Positions 34,146 to 42,444 of a stretch of DNA of 48,316 nucleotides are shown here, piece after piece. This DNA is from Deltaproteobacteria bacterium (GTDB taxonomy: Bacteria; Desulfobacterota; GWC2-55-46; UBA9637), in NCBI GenBank assembly GCA_016214995.1, contig JACRML010000063.1:1-48316 (forward strand), in the 5' to 3' direction. Numbering within the stretch: position 1 is the stretch's first letter; each line of letters starts with the position of its first letter. Under the pieces are notes generated by a model. It searched no databases. It was not told the DNA's origin and saw only the letters and a list, made by a program, of their open reading frames with translations. Position numbers and translations under genes: made by a program.

Positions 34146-34913
34146 ATGGCTAATGTCTATCATCTGGACCTTAATAAAAAGCTGATACAGGGTGCAACGA
34201 CAGCCCTGCTTCCCGGCGACCCTGCAAGGTCTGAAAAGATTGCAGCATATATTTCCAGAATATTTGGAAAAGGTTTTAAAAGACTTGCAGCAAAAAGAGA
34301 ATTTTGCACCTTTCTTGCAGATATAGATAAAGCAAAGATACTTGTAACATCAACTGGGATAGGCGGCCCTTCTACATCTATTGCAGTAGATGAATTGGCA
34401 CAGCTTGGCGTGACTACCTTTATAAGAGTAGGGACAACAGGGGCTATTCAGGATTACATAAATACAGGAGATTGCGTCATCACAACAGGCTCTGTCAGAC
34501 TGGATGGCGCATCAACTCATTATGCGCCTATTGAATACCCTGCTGTTGCACATTATCAGGTAATAGATGCGCTGATTAAGGGGGCAAAAAAGACCAGGGT
34601 TAAATATCATGTGGGCATTACTGCATCTTCAGATACCTTTTATCCAGGGGAAGAGAGGAAGGATTCTTTCAGGAAGTACATACTCAGGCGATTTGAAGGG
34701 GCAACATTGGAATGGAAGATGCTCCATGTTTTAAACTACGAGATGGAGTCCTCTACCATATTGACTTTGACAGCCTCGATGGGGCTTCGAGGCGGATGTA
34801 TTACGGGTGTGGTTAACAAGGGTAGTATAGGAAAGATTACAAGGCATGCCCTTAAAAAAGGCGAGCAAAATGCCATAAAGGCCGCAGTTGCAGCCATTGA
34901 GTGTCTGGTGTAA
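34146..34913 (+). CDS. udp: Uridine phosphorylase
   Basis: The 255-residue enzyme splits uridine (or related nucleosides) with phosphate, recycling pyrimidine bases. Motifs: TTALLPGDPARSEKIAAYI (phosphate-binding Arg), VTSTGIGGPSTSIAVDELAQ, FIRVGTTGAIQ and the nucleoside-binding EMESSTILT. Full length for the PNP/UDP family. No good ribosome site precedes it because of the AT-rich repeat. A hairpin with arms CAACATTC/GAATGTTG (34915-34935) follows its stop. Confidence 0.9.
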   Translation: MANVYHLDLNKKLIQGATTALLPGDPARSEKIAAYISRIFGKGFKRLAAKREFCTFLADIDKAKILVTSTGIGGPSTSIAVDELAQLGVTTFIRVGTTGAIQDYINTGDCVITTGSVRLDGASTHYAPIEYPAVAHYQVIDALIKGAKKTRVKYHVGITASSDTFYPGEERKDSFRKYILRRFEGATLEWKMLHVLNYEMESSTILTLTASMGLRGGCITGVVNKGSIGKITRHALKKGEQNAIKAAVAAIECLV

Positions 34914-34914
34914 A

Positions 34915-34935
34915 CAACATTCCAGAAGAATGTTG
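34915..34935 (+). terminator. Hairpin after udp
   Basis: CAACATTC and GAATGTTG form an 8-bp stem with a 5-nt loop just after the udp stop. No U-tract follows, so termination would be weak. Confidence 0.35.
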
Positions 34936-35010
34936 AATTGAAAATTGAAGGTTGTAAAATGCAAATTTTAAATTTACATTTTGCATTTTGCAATAGAGCG
35001 AAGCGACTAT

Positions 35011-36261
35011 ATGGTCTACAGACTGGAAACAATCTCACTTGAAGATAAGGCGGTTGAAAGACTTCTTCAAGGCAAGCCCTTTAAAGAGCTATCGCCGCGG
35101 GATAAATTATCTATTGCATATTATCACTTGGAAAAACTACGACAACTTAACGGCGGTTATATCTCTTCGCCTTATCACGGGCAAAATGGCGGAGATAAAT
35201 ATAACGTATTCTGGCTCAGAGACATAATGTATGCAACCTATGCCAATGAGTATATTGGCGCATATGATAAGATGATAGAAAGCTACAGGCTTATCCTGAG
35301 GATATTTCACAAATATCAGCACAAGATACTGCTTGGGGCAAGAAAGCGCCATTATCTTGGAAGCTGTGCCGGAGAGGTAATCCATGCAAGGGTTCACCCT
35401 ATTACATTGGAAGAGATAACCCGTGAATGGGGACATCATCAACTGGACATACTGGGTCTGTTTCTCTATAAGACCGGCGACCTTATGAAAAAGGGTTATA
35501 ACCCGCTAACCACAGACCAGATGGAGACCCTGATTCTCCTGAGAGACATAGTTCTCTACCTCATAACGGTAAGATGGCATTCTGACCCTGATTTTGGCGT
35601 GTGGGAAGAAGGCCCTGAAGTTCATGCATCCAGCATAGGTTCAGTCCTTGCTGGCCTTACCATGTGGCATGACGATGGATATTACCATTCAAAATATTCA
35701 AGCCAGGTTGATATACACAGATTTCTTTCCATACCCGAGGAGTTTATTGAAATGGGACGAAAAAGCCTGGATACTATACTGCCATGTGAATCAGCATCCA
35801 GGCAGTATGATATGGCGCAGTTGAGTCTTATCTGGCCGTATAATATTGCATCAGAAATGCAGATTAAGCAGATACTTCGTAACATAGAAAACGAACTTGT
35901 TAGAAGAAATGGTGTCATAAGGTATCCCGGTGATAAATATTTTAATGCAAGCCACGATAATCCTGTTGGCAATGAGGCAGAGTGGCCTTTAGGGTTTGCA
36001 TGGCTCAGCATAGTCTATTCAAAACTTGCACAGCGCAGCATAAAAAATGGCAATATCTTTGGCAAACCCCAGGAGCAGATAGATAAGGCAGAGATGTACC
36101 TTGAGAAACTTGAATCGGTAATGACAGAAGACGGCAAGGTGCCTGAACTCTACACCTATGGAAGGGAAAATTGGAATGTGCCTCTTGCATGGGCGCAGAG
36201 CTTTTATATTGTTGCGCGGCAGAGCCTCAACTGGGTTTATGAAATAACCGCCCAGGTTTAA
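35011..36261 (+). CDS. GH15-like glucosidase (phosphorylase-kinase-alpha type)
   Basis: The 416-residue cytosolic protein has an alpha/alpha-barrel pattern: KYNVFWLRDIMYATYANEYI, the Glu-rich FGVWEEGPEVHASSIG and VGNEAEWPLGFAWLSIVYSK near the C-terminus. The paired acidic residues fit a glucoamylase-like inverting glycosidase. It may hydrolyse internal glucans or trehalose-type substrates. There is no signal peptide. The start at ATG 35011 lacks a strong ribosome site. It is unrelated to the CRISPR locus that begins 500 bp downstream. Confidence 0.7.
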   Translation: MVYRLETISLEDKAVERLLQGKPFKELSPRDKLSIAYYHLEKLRQLNGGYISSPYHGQNGGDKYNVFWLRDIMYATYANEYIGAYDKMIESYRLILRIFHKYQHKILLGARKRHYLGSCAGEVIHARVHPITLEEITREWGHHQLDILGLFLYKTGDLMKKGYNPLTTDQMETLILLRDIVLYLITVRWHSDPDFGVWEEGPEVHASSIGSVLAGLTMWHDDGYYHSKYSSQVDIHRFLSIPEEFIEMGRKSLDTILPCESASRQYDMAQLSLIWPYNIASEMQIKQILRNIENELVRRNGVIRYPGDKYFNASHDNPVGNEAEWPLGFAWLSIVYSKLAQRSIKNGNIFGKPQEQIDKAEMYLEKLESVMTEDGKVPELYTYGRENWNVPLAWAQSFYIVARQSLNWVYEITAQV

Positions 36262-36286
36262 AGACTGGGTGGAAGGTATTTGAGTT

Positions 36287-36648
36287 TTAATGAGACTTAT
36301 CAATAAACTCTTTTGCTAATTTTAAAGCGCCTTTAACACTATCTGTACTGTGCAAAAGCCCCCTATAGTATCCTGCATCAATATCATCAAACTGCCTTAA
36401 AAGCGTTCCATTGTGCGCAGATACATATTTTTGAAAAGCCTTCCAGTATTCCTCTACCTTTTTGGACAAATCTTTTTTGTAACTCCTTTTTTTAACAACA
36501 TCTCATTTATTGCCTCAAGGATACCAAGATATGCTACTCCGCAAGCAGATTTTACATATTTAACATCTGAATAACGATTATCTTCTATAGGAGACTTCTT
36601 TAATATTGCCTTTGCATTCTCCAAATATCTTAATGACTCTTTTTTCAT
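36287..36648 (-). pseudogene. DUF5618-like protein with a one-base frameshift
   Basis: Two minus-strand frames make one conserved protein of about 120 residues. The N-terminal half is MKKESLRYLENAKAILKKSP, KYVKSACGVAYLGILEAINE and LKKGVTKK. The C-terminal half is LSKKVEEYWKAFQKYVSAHN and RQFDDIDAGYYRGLLHSTDS. The shift is at 36473-36478, where the T run (A run on the minus strand) has six bases and seven would restore the frame. The helical fold resembles HEPN-like domains, but the RxxxH spacing is not the classic motif. It is read away from cas9 on the opposite strand. Confidence 0.7.
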
Positions 36649-36697
36649 AGGTTCATTAAATCATCTTTTTATTGGTTTTCAAATATTTTTTGTGATG

Positions 36698-36726
36698 TTG
36701 ATATTTCAAAGAGCATATGATAAGTA
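36698..36726 (+). promoter_or_regulatory. Candidate cas9 promoter containing a repeat-like segment
   Basis: TTGATA (36698-36703) and TAAGTA (36721-36726) have a 17-nt spacing, 41 nt upstream of the cas9 ATG. The spacer contains TTTCAAAGAGC, identical to 11 bases of the CRISPR repeat; allowing one missing T, 36701-36714 matches 14 of 15 bases. It may be chance or a target for RNA-guided autoregulation. Confidence 0.35.
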
Positions 36727-36767
36727 TTATTTGCCACAGCATTTGTCATAATCAAGGGTAAATAAAA

Positions 36768-39083
36768 ATGGAAAGAGAAATTGTTTTAGGAATTGATTAC
36801 GGCGGCAAATATACAGGTCTTGCGATTGTTGACCGAAGACATAATCAGGTCTTGTATGCCCGCACAGTAAAGATGCGGGACGATGTCGCTGATATTCTCA
36901 AAGGCCGCAGAGAGCAGAGAGGCATCAGAAGAACCGCTCAAACCAAAAAGAAGCGTTTGAGAGAACTCAAAGACTATCTAATAAGTATTGGATATAACGA
37001 ATCCACAGCAATATTTAAAACGGCTTACGGCCTTGCCCATAAGAGAGGTTATGATTACGCCGATATACCTAAAGAAAAGACTCCCGAAGAAATAGAGGCA
37101 ATGGATGCCGAAGATAGAAAACTATGGGAAAAAGAGAAAAAGGAGTGGGAAGAGACAAAAAGAAATTCAAGGCACAGGGAAGAAGTTTTAAAAGATGTTC
37201 GTGAGGCAATGTCTAAAGGAGGAGCGGCAGGCGAGCAGATTAAAAGGGTTGAGCGAATTTTTAATAAGCAGTATCGGCCAAAAAGATTTAATAATAGAAT
37301 TTTGACCAAGTGCAAGGTTGAAGGCTGCGGAAAAAACACTCCTCTCAGAAAAAACGCGAGGGACTTGCTGTTAGAGGATAAAATCAGATGGCTGCCTATG
37401 GAACAAGCAGACAGGAATAAACTTAAAACTGCGCTTCTTGAAAAGAAAAAAGAAGATGTTGACGAGATGTTTAAAACATACAAGGTAAACAGCGAGATAA
37501 GAAAGCAAATCAGAGACATGGCTTATAACGAGAAACTTTCAGGCAGGACGGTTTTTTGTAAGAAGCATATCCTTGAACATACTGAACATACAAAAGAGGG
37601 AAGAAAGGTTTTCAGGCTTGCGCCGTCTTTAAAGACAAAGATTGAAAATGTGCTTGCGGTCATAAAAGACGAGGTTTTGCCGCGGTATCAATTCGGCAAG
37701 GTTGTGATGGAGACCAATAATTTTGACATAGAAGTAAAGACGCAAGGGAAAAAGAAGGAAACATCCGATGATGGTCAAGATGCAAATTCGGATGAAAAAC
37801 TGGGTTTGAGGCAAAGGCTTATAAAAGAAACAAACGGCCAATGTGTCTACTGTGGTGCGAAAATAAATGAATCAAACATGGAGATTGACCACATATTTCC
37901 GGTAATTGCCGGAGGATTGAATATTTATGCTAACATGGCGGCATCGTGCAAGAAGTGTAATGGCGATAAGAAGGGGAGAACTCCTCAAGAAGCCGGGAAA
38001 TTTCCGATACCTGGAATAATTGATGCTATAAAGAAAAATCTAAAGCCCAAATTTGTTAGAAGAAAGATAGGCAGGGTTACAAGGAAGTTTGCCGTTTATA
38101 ACGATTTGAAAATCAAAATCCTTGAAAATGCAAATAGCCACCAGACCTTGGATTTCAATAAATATATGTCTCATGCCTCTATAGGCTGGCGACATATGAG
38201 GGACAGGTTAAGAGAGGAGACCAAAAATCAGGATCTGATTATTGACAGAAAACACGGGTATCAAACCGCGCATTTCAGAAAGTGGTGGCCGGATTTTATC
38301 AAAAAGCAGGCTGACGACAAGCATCATGCCCTTGATGCGGTAATCCTTGCATCAAGATGGGAGACCGATAAAAACGGTTCGCCGGATCCGTTGCACAAGC
38401 CCGTTGACAAGGAAGGCAATGAGTTTGACCCAAATAAGCATCTGACGATTGAAACAAAGAAATTTACGAGGGATAAGGGCAGCAAGGGTTCTGCATTGCA
38501 TGATAGAAACCCGCTGTCTTATAAGAAGGGCATTATTACCAGAAGATTTATGGTTACAGAGATTGAGTGCGGTAAAGAAGACGATGTTATTTCCGAGGCA
38601 TATAGTGAAAAGCTAAAAGAGGCTTTTAAACGATTTGATACAAAAAAAGGAAAATGTTTGACAGACAAGGAAGCAAAGGAAGCAGGTTTCTGCATTAAGA
38701 AGAATGAAATGGTTATGAGCCTTAAATGCACCATTAAAGGAACCGGGCCAGGGCAGATGATAAGAATCAATAATAATGTTTTTAAGACGAATGTCCATAA
38801 TGTTGGCGTGGATGTTTATCTTGATGAAAAAGGTAAGAAAAAAGCATACGAGCGAAAGAATCCAAGACTGTCAAAACACCTCATAGAACCACCACCGCAG
38901 CCTAATGGGAGAGTTTCATTTACCTTAAAACGAAGAGATATGGTTACAGTTGAAGGTGAAGACACAATCTATAGAATAAAAAAACTCGGAACATCTCCTA
39001 CAATAGAAGCAGTTGTTGGCAGTGATGGAAAAACAAGGACTGTCTTGGCCACCAAGCTGACAAAAGCAAACAATGCTGAATAG
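36768..39083 (+). CDS. cas9: Compact Cas9 (type II-D-like RNA-guided nuclease)
   Basis: The 771-residue protein is about half the size of Streptococcus Cas9. Ruv[19 protein letters not shown], Asp10. Arg-rich bridge helix: about residues 45-70 ([14 protein letters not shown]). Recognition lobe: only residues 70-300, with a zinc site C182/C187 and C264/H267. Ruv[15 protein letters not shown], Glu315. HNH domain: C359/C362, EIDHIFP with His375, then C394/C397 and Asn398. Ruv[17 protein letters not shown], His520 and Asp523. The last 240 residues are the PAM-side domain. All catalytic residues are present. The HNH zinc CxxC pairs are an IscB-like trait, but the N-terminal PLMP domain of IscB is absent. 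It lies upstream of tracrRNA, array, cas1, cas2 and cas4. Size and cas4 fit type II-D (Cas9d); a II-C variant cannot be excluded. Confidence 0.9.
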   Translation: MEREIVLGIDYGGKYTGLAIVDRRHNQVLYARTVKMRDDVADILKGRREQRGIRRTAQTKKKRLRELKDYLISIGYNESTAIFKTAYGLAHKRGYDYADIPKEKTPEEIEAMDAEDRKLWEKEKKEWEETKRNSRHREEVLKDVREAMSKGGAAGEQIKRVERIFNKQYRPKRFNNRILTKCKVEGCGKNTPLRKNARDLLLEDKIRWLPMEQADRNKLKTALLEKKKEDVDEMFKTYKVNSEIRKQIRDMAYNEKLSGRTVFCKKHILEHTEHTKEGRKVFRLAPSLKTKIENVLAVIKDEVLPRYQFGKVVMETNNFDIEVKTQGKKKETSDDGQDANSDEKLGLRQRLIKETNGQCVYCGAKINESNMEIDHIFPVIAGGLNIYANMAASCKKCNGDKKGRTPQEAGKFPIPGIIDAIKKNLKPKFVRRKIGRVTRKFAVYNDLKIKILENANSHQTLDFNKYMSHASIGWRHMRDRLREETKNQDLIIDRKHGYQTAHFRKWWPDFIKKQADDKHHALDAVILASRWETDKNGSPDPLHKPVDKEGNEFDPNKHLTIETKKFTRDKGSKGSALHDRNPLSYKKGIITRRFMVTEIECGKEDDVISEAYSEKLKEAFKRFDTKKGKCLTDKEAKEAGFCIKKNEMVMSLKCTIKGTGPGQMIRINNNVFKTNVHNVGVDVYLDEKGKKKAYERKNPRLSKHLIEPPPQPNGRVSFTLKRRDMVTVEGEDTIYRIKKLGTSPTIEAVVGSDGKTRTVLATKLTKANNAE

Positions 39084-39183
39084 TTTTTAAAATTAAATGT
39101 CCTAACCCACAATAAAGGCGCCATTTCTGGCATAGAGGCTCAGGCTGGACAAACCCAAGCGTATATCCCTTCACTGTATAGGC

Positions 39184-39300
39184 GTTTTACAATTAAGGCT
39201 CTTTTGAATTTCGCAAACCCCTATGGGTTTAATTCAAAAAATATATTTTCGGAAATTTTGCGATTTGCTTCTGATAAACCCTTTGAATTTCCAGCAAAAC
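39184..39300 (+). ncRNA. tracrRNA
   Basis: TTACAATTAAGGCTCTTT (39187-39204) is the reverse complement of the 3' half of the CRISPR repeat with one mismatch. After a bulge, CGCAAAC (39212-39218) pairs with the repeat 5' end (GTTTCACG). So the + strand carries an anti-repeat for crRNA made from the same strand. Downstream are hairpin AAACCC-CTAT-GGGTTT (39215-39230) and a long hairpin with GGAAATT (39251-39257) and AATTTCC (39286-39292), extended by TTTT/AAAA. TCGCAAA/TTTGCGA can pair as an alternative. It has no terminator and stops 7-8 nt before the first repeat, so it may be co-transcribed with the array. The exact ends are inferred. Confidence 0.8.
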
Positions 39301-39307
39301 AAGAACG

Positions 39308-39564
39308 GTTTCACGCCATATTTTCAAAGAGCCTTAACTGTAACTGAGGTAAATCCCCGCGCATCCAGAACCGTGCCGTTGTTTCACGCCATATTTTCAA
39401 AGAGCCTTAACTGTAACCTCCAACAGACTTCATCTGTGTCATCAGGGTCGGATGTTTCACGCCATATTTTCAAAGAGCCTTAACTGTAACTCCGTGTCGG
39501 CATCGGTATTGCCGCTGTGGATTCTCAGTTTCACGCCATATTTTCAAAGAGCCTTAACTGTAAC
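39308..39564 (+). CRISPR. CRISPR array, four repeats and three spacers
   Basis: The 37-nt repeats are identical at 39308-39344, 39381-39417, 39454-39490 and 39528-39564. Each begins GTTTCACGCCATATTTTC and ends CCTTAACTGTAAC. Spacers are 36, 36 and 37 nt (39345-39380, 39418-39453, 39491-39527) and all differ. The tracrRNA anti-repeat shows that the functional crRNA is read on the + strand. The leader is either the tracrRNA side (upstream) or 39565-39649. The lack of repeat degeneration and the small size suggest a young or slowly acquiring array. Confidence 0.97.
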
Positions 39565-39649
39565 AAAACGCATTTGCAATAAAGTTCAAACTGATATATG
39601 TTTACACTATCTTTTCTGGAAATTCAAGTGTTTATTTAGGGAGGTCTAT

Positions 39650-40843
39650 ATGGATAATGAAACATCAAAAATCCTCCGCATTCATCCGGAATACCAACCA
39701 GCAGAAAAACTTCCGCCTGCACAGTTCAATCTCTTTACAGGAGAAGCAGAGCCAATTCCACAACTGATTGACAAAAGTATTGATGACGAAATATTCATTG
39801 ACAATGGGATTTCGCTTATACAGAGCGGAGATTCCTCGCAGATAGTTCTGTCAGGTTTTGGTATTTTCCTGAGCAAGAAAAGTGAGCGCCTTATTGTAAA
39901 AAAGAGCAGTAAGGTTATTTATGAATTTCCTTTTTTCAGACTGAATGAGGTTATTGTATGTTCAAGGGGCGTGTCATTATCTTCCGACCTTGTTGAAGAG
40001 TTATGCCAAAGGGGGATAAGGCTGAATTTTTTGACAAATAGCGGCAAACCATATGCAATGCTTTCCTCGCCCATGCTCTCTGCAACGGTTGTATCCAGAA
40101 GAGAGCAGATTATGGCGTTTAATGATGAAAGGGGGCTTGAATTCTCAAAGGCGGTTGTAGAAGGAAAGATTGTAAATCAGGAAAGGCTTATAAGATATTT
40201 TGGCAAGTATATTAAGACCGTAGATATTGACAGATTTAATAAACTTGAAGGGATTGCTGATGATATTAAAAAGATGAGCGGGCAGGTAGATAATATTGAC
40301 GGGCAAAATATTGAAAATGCAAGAGGTGGTTTGATGGCAATAGAGGGTATATCAGGCAGATTATATTGGGGCGCGGTCAAAGAGATTATTGCAGGAAAGG
40401 TTGAGTTTTTCGGCCGCGAGACAAGAGGGGCAGTGGATAAGGTAAACTCTCTCTTAAATTATGGTTATGGCATTCTCTATTCGCATGTCTGGGGCGCAAT
40501 TATAAATGCAGGTCTTGAGCCGTTTGCGGGATTTCTGCATGTGGACAGGCCCGGCAAGCCGTCTCTTGTTCTGGACCTGATTGAGGAATTCCGCCAGCCT
40601 GTTGTTGATAAGGTTGTAATTGCCCATATCAACCTCGGGGAATCCATTGACATGAAAAATGGATTGATTGAAGAGGAAACAAGAAAGGCGATAGGAAGCA
40701 AAATTATAGAGAGGCTGGAAAGCCAGGAGGTATTTGAAGGAAAGAAATATAGAATCAGGTCTATTATCCAGATACAGGCAAGAAATCTATCGGCTTTTTT
40801 GAGCGGCAGAAGAAAGTATAAGGCATTCAGGTTCAAGTGGTGA
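39650..40843 (+). CDS. cas1: Cas1 integrase with N-terminal extension
   Basis: The 397-residue protein is the CRISPR spacer integrase. The core begins near IVLSGFGIFLSKKSERLIVK (residue 66) and includes Glu232 in IEGISGRLYW, His297 in GFLHVDRPGKPSL and Glu312 in DLIEEFRQPV, the metal-binding triad. The first 65 residues (RIHPEYQPAEKLPPAQFNLF, EPIPQLIDKSIDDEIFIDNG) are an extra segment not seen in standard Cas1 of 300-340 residues. GGGAGGTC precedes the ATG at 39650. Cas2 starts 1 nt after the stop. It works with Cas2 and probably Cas4 in spacer acquisition. Confidence 0.95.
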   Translation: MDNETSKILRIHPEYQPAEKLPPAQFNLFTGEAEPIPQLIDKSIDDEIFIDNGISLIQSGDSSQIVLSGFGIFLSKKSERLIVKKSSKVIYEFPFFRLNEVIVCSRGVSLSSDLVEELCQRGIRLNFLTNSGKPYAMLSSPMLSATVVSRREQIMAFNDERGLEFSKAVVEGKIVNQERLIRYFGKYIKTVDIDRFNKLEGIADDIKKMSGQVDNIDGQNIENARGGLMAIEGISGRLYWGAVKEIIAGKVEFFGRETRGAVDKVNSLLNYGYGILYSHVWGAIINAGLEPFAGFLHVDRPGKPSLVLDLIEEFRQPVVDKVVIAHINLGESIDMKNGLIEEETRKAIGSKIIERLESQEVFEGKKYRIRSIIQIQARNLSAFLSGRRKYKAFRFKW

Positions 40844-40844
40844 T

Positions 40845-41117
40845 ATGGAAGAGCATACTGTTTATATTTTCTATGACATAGAAGACGACGGCATCCGCAA
40901 TAAGGTAGCAGAGACCTGCAAAGACTATGGGCTTCAAAGGATTCAATTCAGCGGATTTTCAGGCATGTTGGGCAAAAATAAGCGTGAAGAACTTTTTTTA
41001 AAGCTTTCCTTTCTCATTGGCGATAAAGCCGGAAAACTCCTTATGCTCCCTGTTTGTGAAAAAGACATCACTGCCAAAAGGGAACTCATACAGGAAAATA
41101 GAGATGATTCAGATTAG
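40845..41117 (+). CDS. cas2: Cas2
   Basis: The 90-residue ferredoxin-fold protein VYIFYDIEDDGIRNKVAETC … QRIQFSGFSGMLG is a typical Cas2, with the Asp of the YDIEDD segment. Cas2 forms the central dimer of the Cas1-Cas2 integrase complex. It starts 1 nt after cas1 and overlaps cas4 by 14 nt, so the adaptation genes are one operon. Confidence 0.95.
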   Translation: MEEHTVYIFYDIEDDGIRNKVAETCKDYGLQRIQFSGFSGMLGKNKREELFLKLSFLIGDKAGKLLMLPVCEKDITAKRELIQENRDDSD

Positions 41118-41679
41118 GGTTAGCGACATTAAACAGTTTGTCTATTGTCAAAGGGTTGTGTTCTATAACTATGTTATGCCTGTTGATAAAAAGACAACCT
41201 TTAAGATGGAATATGGAAAGATAGCAGAGGATAAGATAGACAGATTGGAAAACAGAAGGAAACTTAAGGAATATGGCTTGTCCAGCGGCACGAGAGAATT
41301 TCATAAACAATTATATTCTGAAAAATATGGTTTGTCCGGCAAGGTGGATTTGCTCATAAAAACGGATGCTGCGTACTATCCTGTGGATTTTAAATATACT
41401 ACCTCGCAGCCCCATAAAAATCATCTTTATCAGCTTTTGGGCTATGCTATAATTCTTGAGGATATTTATGATTACGTTATCAGAAAAGGTTTTGTATATT
41501 TGATTCCAGAAGAGGATGCTGTGGTTTTTGATTTGAGTGATGACCTAAAGGACGAAACTAAAAATCTGTTGAGCGAGATAAGAAAAATGATACACTACCA
41601 GCAAATTCCTCCGCCTGTAAAATCGCAAGCCAAATGCCTTGATTGCGAATATCGTAATTTTTGCGGAGATGTATTTTGA
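41104..41679 (+). CDS. cas4: Cas4 nuclease
   Basis: The 191-residue protein has the RecB-like nuclease core (EKYGLSGKVDLLIKTDAAYY, PVDFKYTTSQ with catalytic Asp and Lys). Its Fe-S cluster cysteines are Cys15 in FVYCQRV and a C-terminal group in KCLDCEYRNFCGD. Cas4 trims prespacer ends and selects PAM-bearing fragments before integration by Cas1-Cas2. The start at ATG 41104 (after GGAAAATAGAG) overlaps cas2. Cas4 in a type II locus is uncommon and supports the II-B/II-D-like assignment; Cas9 here is far too small for II-B. Confidence 0.9.
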   Translation: MIQIRVSDIKQFVYCQRVVFYNYVMPVDKKTTFKMEYGKIAEDKIDRLENRRKLKEYGLSSGTREFHKQLYSEKYGLSGKVDLLIKTDAAYYPVDFKYTTSQPHKNHLYQLLGYAIILEDIYDYVIRKGFVYLIPEEDAVVFDLSDDLKDETKNLLSEIRKMIHYQQIPPPVKSQAKCLDCEYRNFCGDVF

Positions 41680-41688
41680 ACGGATAAT

Positions 41689-42234
41689 ATGCCTCTTTCA
41701 AACGAAGATAAATCGCTCCTCTTGAAAATTGTGCGGGAGACGATAGAATCCTATGTCAAAACAAAAAAGATTCCCTGTTTTAATGTGAAGAGTCCTGTCT
41801 TGCTGGAAAAACGAGGGGCATTTGTTACTATCAGTAAAAATCATGAACTCAGAGGATGTATAGGCGTATTTACAACAGACAAGCCGCTCTATTTAACTGT
41901 AGCAGATATGGCCGTTTCTGCCGCTGTTCATGACCCCCGGTTCGTGCCGCTTGTTGCATCTGAACTTTCTCATATTTCTATTGAGATTTCCTGCCTTTCG
42001 CCGATGAAGAAGATAAAGGACATATCTGAAATTGAAGTTGGCAGACACGGGTTGTATATTGTTAAGGGATATTACAGAGGCGTTCTTCTTCCCCAGGTGG
42101 CTACAGAATGTTGCTGGGATAGAACTCAATTCTTAGAACATACCTGCTTGAAGGCTTGCCTGCCGCCAAATGCTTGGGAAGATGGGGCCGAGATATATAC
42201 CTTTGAGGCAGAGGTGTTTGGGGAGAAGGGGTGA
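41689..42234 (+). CDS. AMMECR1-domain protein (AmmeMemoRadiSam protein A)
   Basis: The 181-residue protein matches the AMMECR1 family: GAFVTISKNHELRGCIGVF with the conserved RGCIG motif, HDPRFVPLVASELSHISIE, and the catalytic-looking LLPQVATECCWDRTQFLEHT. Members of the AmmeMemoRadiSam system act with a MEMO1-like protein and a radical SAM enzyme in an uncharacterised modification. Neither partner is visible here. It starts 9 nt after the cas4 stop on the same strand, so it is probably co-transcribed, but a CRISPR function is not established. A 9-bp hairpin (42222-42244) overlaps its stop codon. Confidence 0.85.
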   Translation: MPLSNEDKSLLLKIVRETIESYVKTKKIPCFNVKSPVLLEKRGAFVTISKNHELRGCIGVFTTDKPLYLTVADMAVSAAVHDPRFVPLVASELSHISIEISCLSPMKKIKDISEIEVGRHGLYIVKGYYRGVLLPQVATECCWDRTQFLEHTCLKACLPPNAWEDGAEIYTFEAEVFGEKG

Positions 42235-42244
42235 ACCCTTCTCC
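42222..42244 (+). terminator. Hairpin at the AMMECR1 stop codon
   Basis: GGAGAAGGG and CCCTTCTCC form a 9-bp stem with loop GTGAA that contains the stop codon. No U-tract follows. It may end or stabilise the cas1-cas2-cas4-AMMECR1 transcript. Confidence 0.4.
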
Positions 42245-42444
42245 AGACAGAAGGTTGCAGAGTTTCAAGTCTAAGCACAGGAATAGCCTTTACTCCAGAA
42301 AGCAATTCATTTCTGGACTTAAAACCCCAAGGTTTTCCTGTTGATTATATAACTTATAATAAATTCACATACACTGTGGTAAAATACACAGCCTCAACAC
42401 CATTGCACAGACACAGTGCATTGTGTTAAGTAGATAATATAAAT

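Noticed and set aside
36768-39083. The nuclease as an IscB or other OMEGA protein, because of its size and zinc-type HNH
   Set aside because: It starts directly with RuvC-I and lacks the PLMP domain, has a 230-residue recognition region, and is linked to a real CRISPR array with tracrRNA and cas1-cas2-cas4.
39084-39183. A strong promoter for the tracrRNA just upstream of the anti-repeat
   Set aside because: TATA-like words exist (near 39160-39180) but no -35 element has acceptable spacing, so I did not annotate one.
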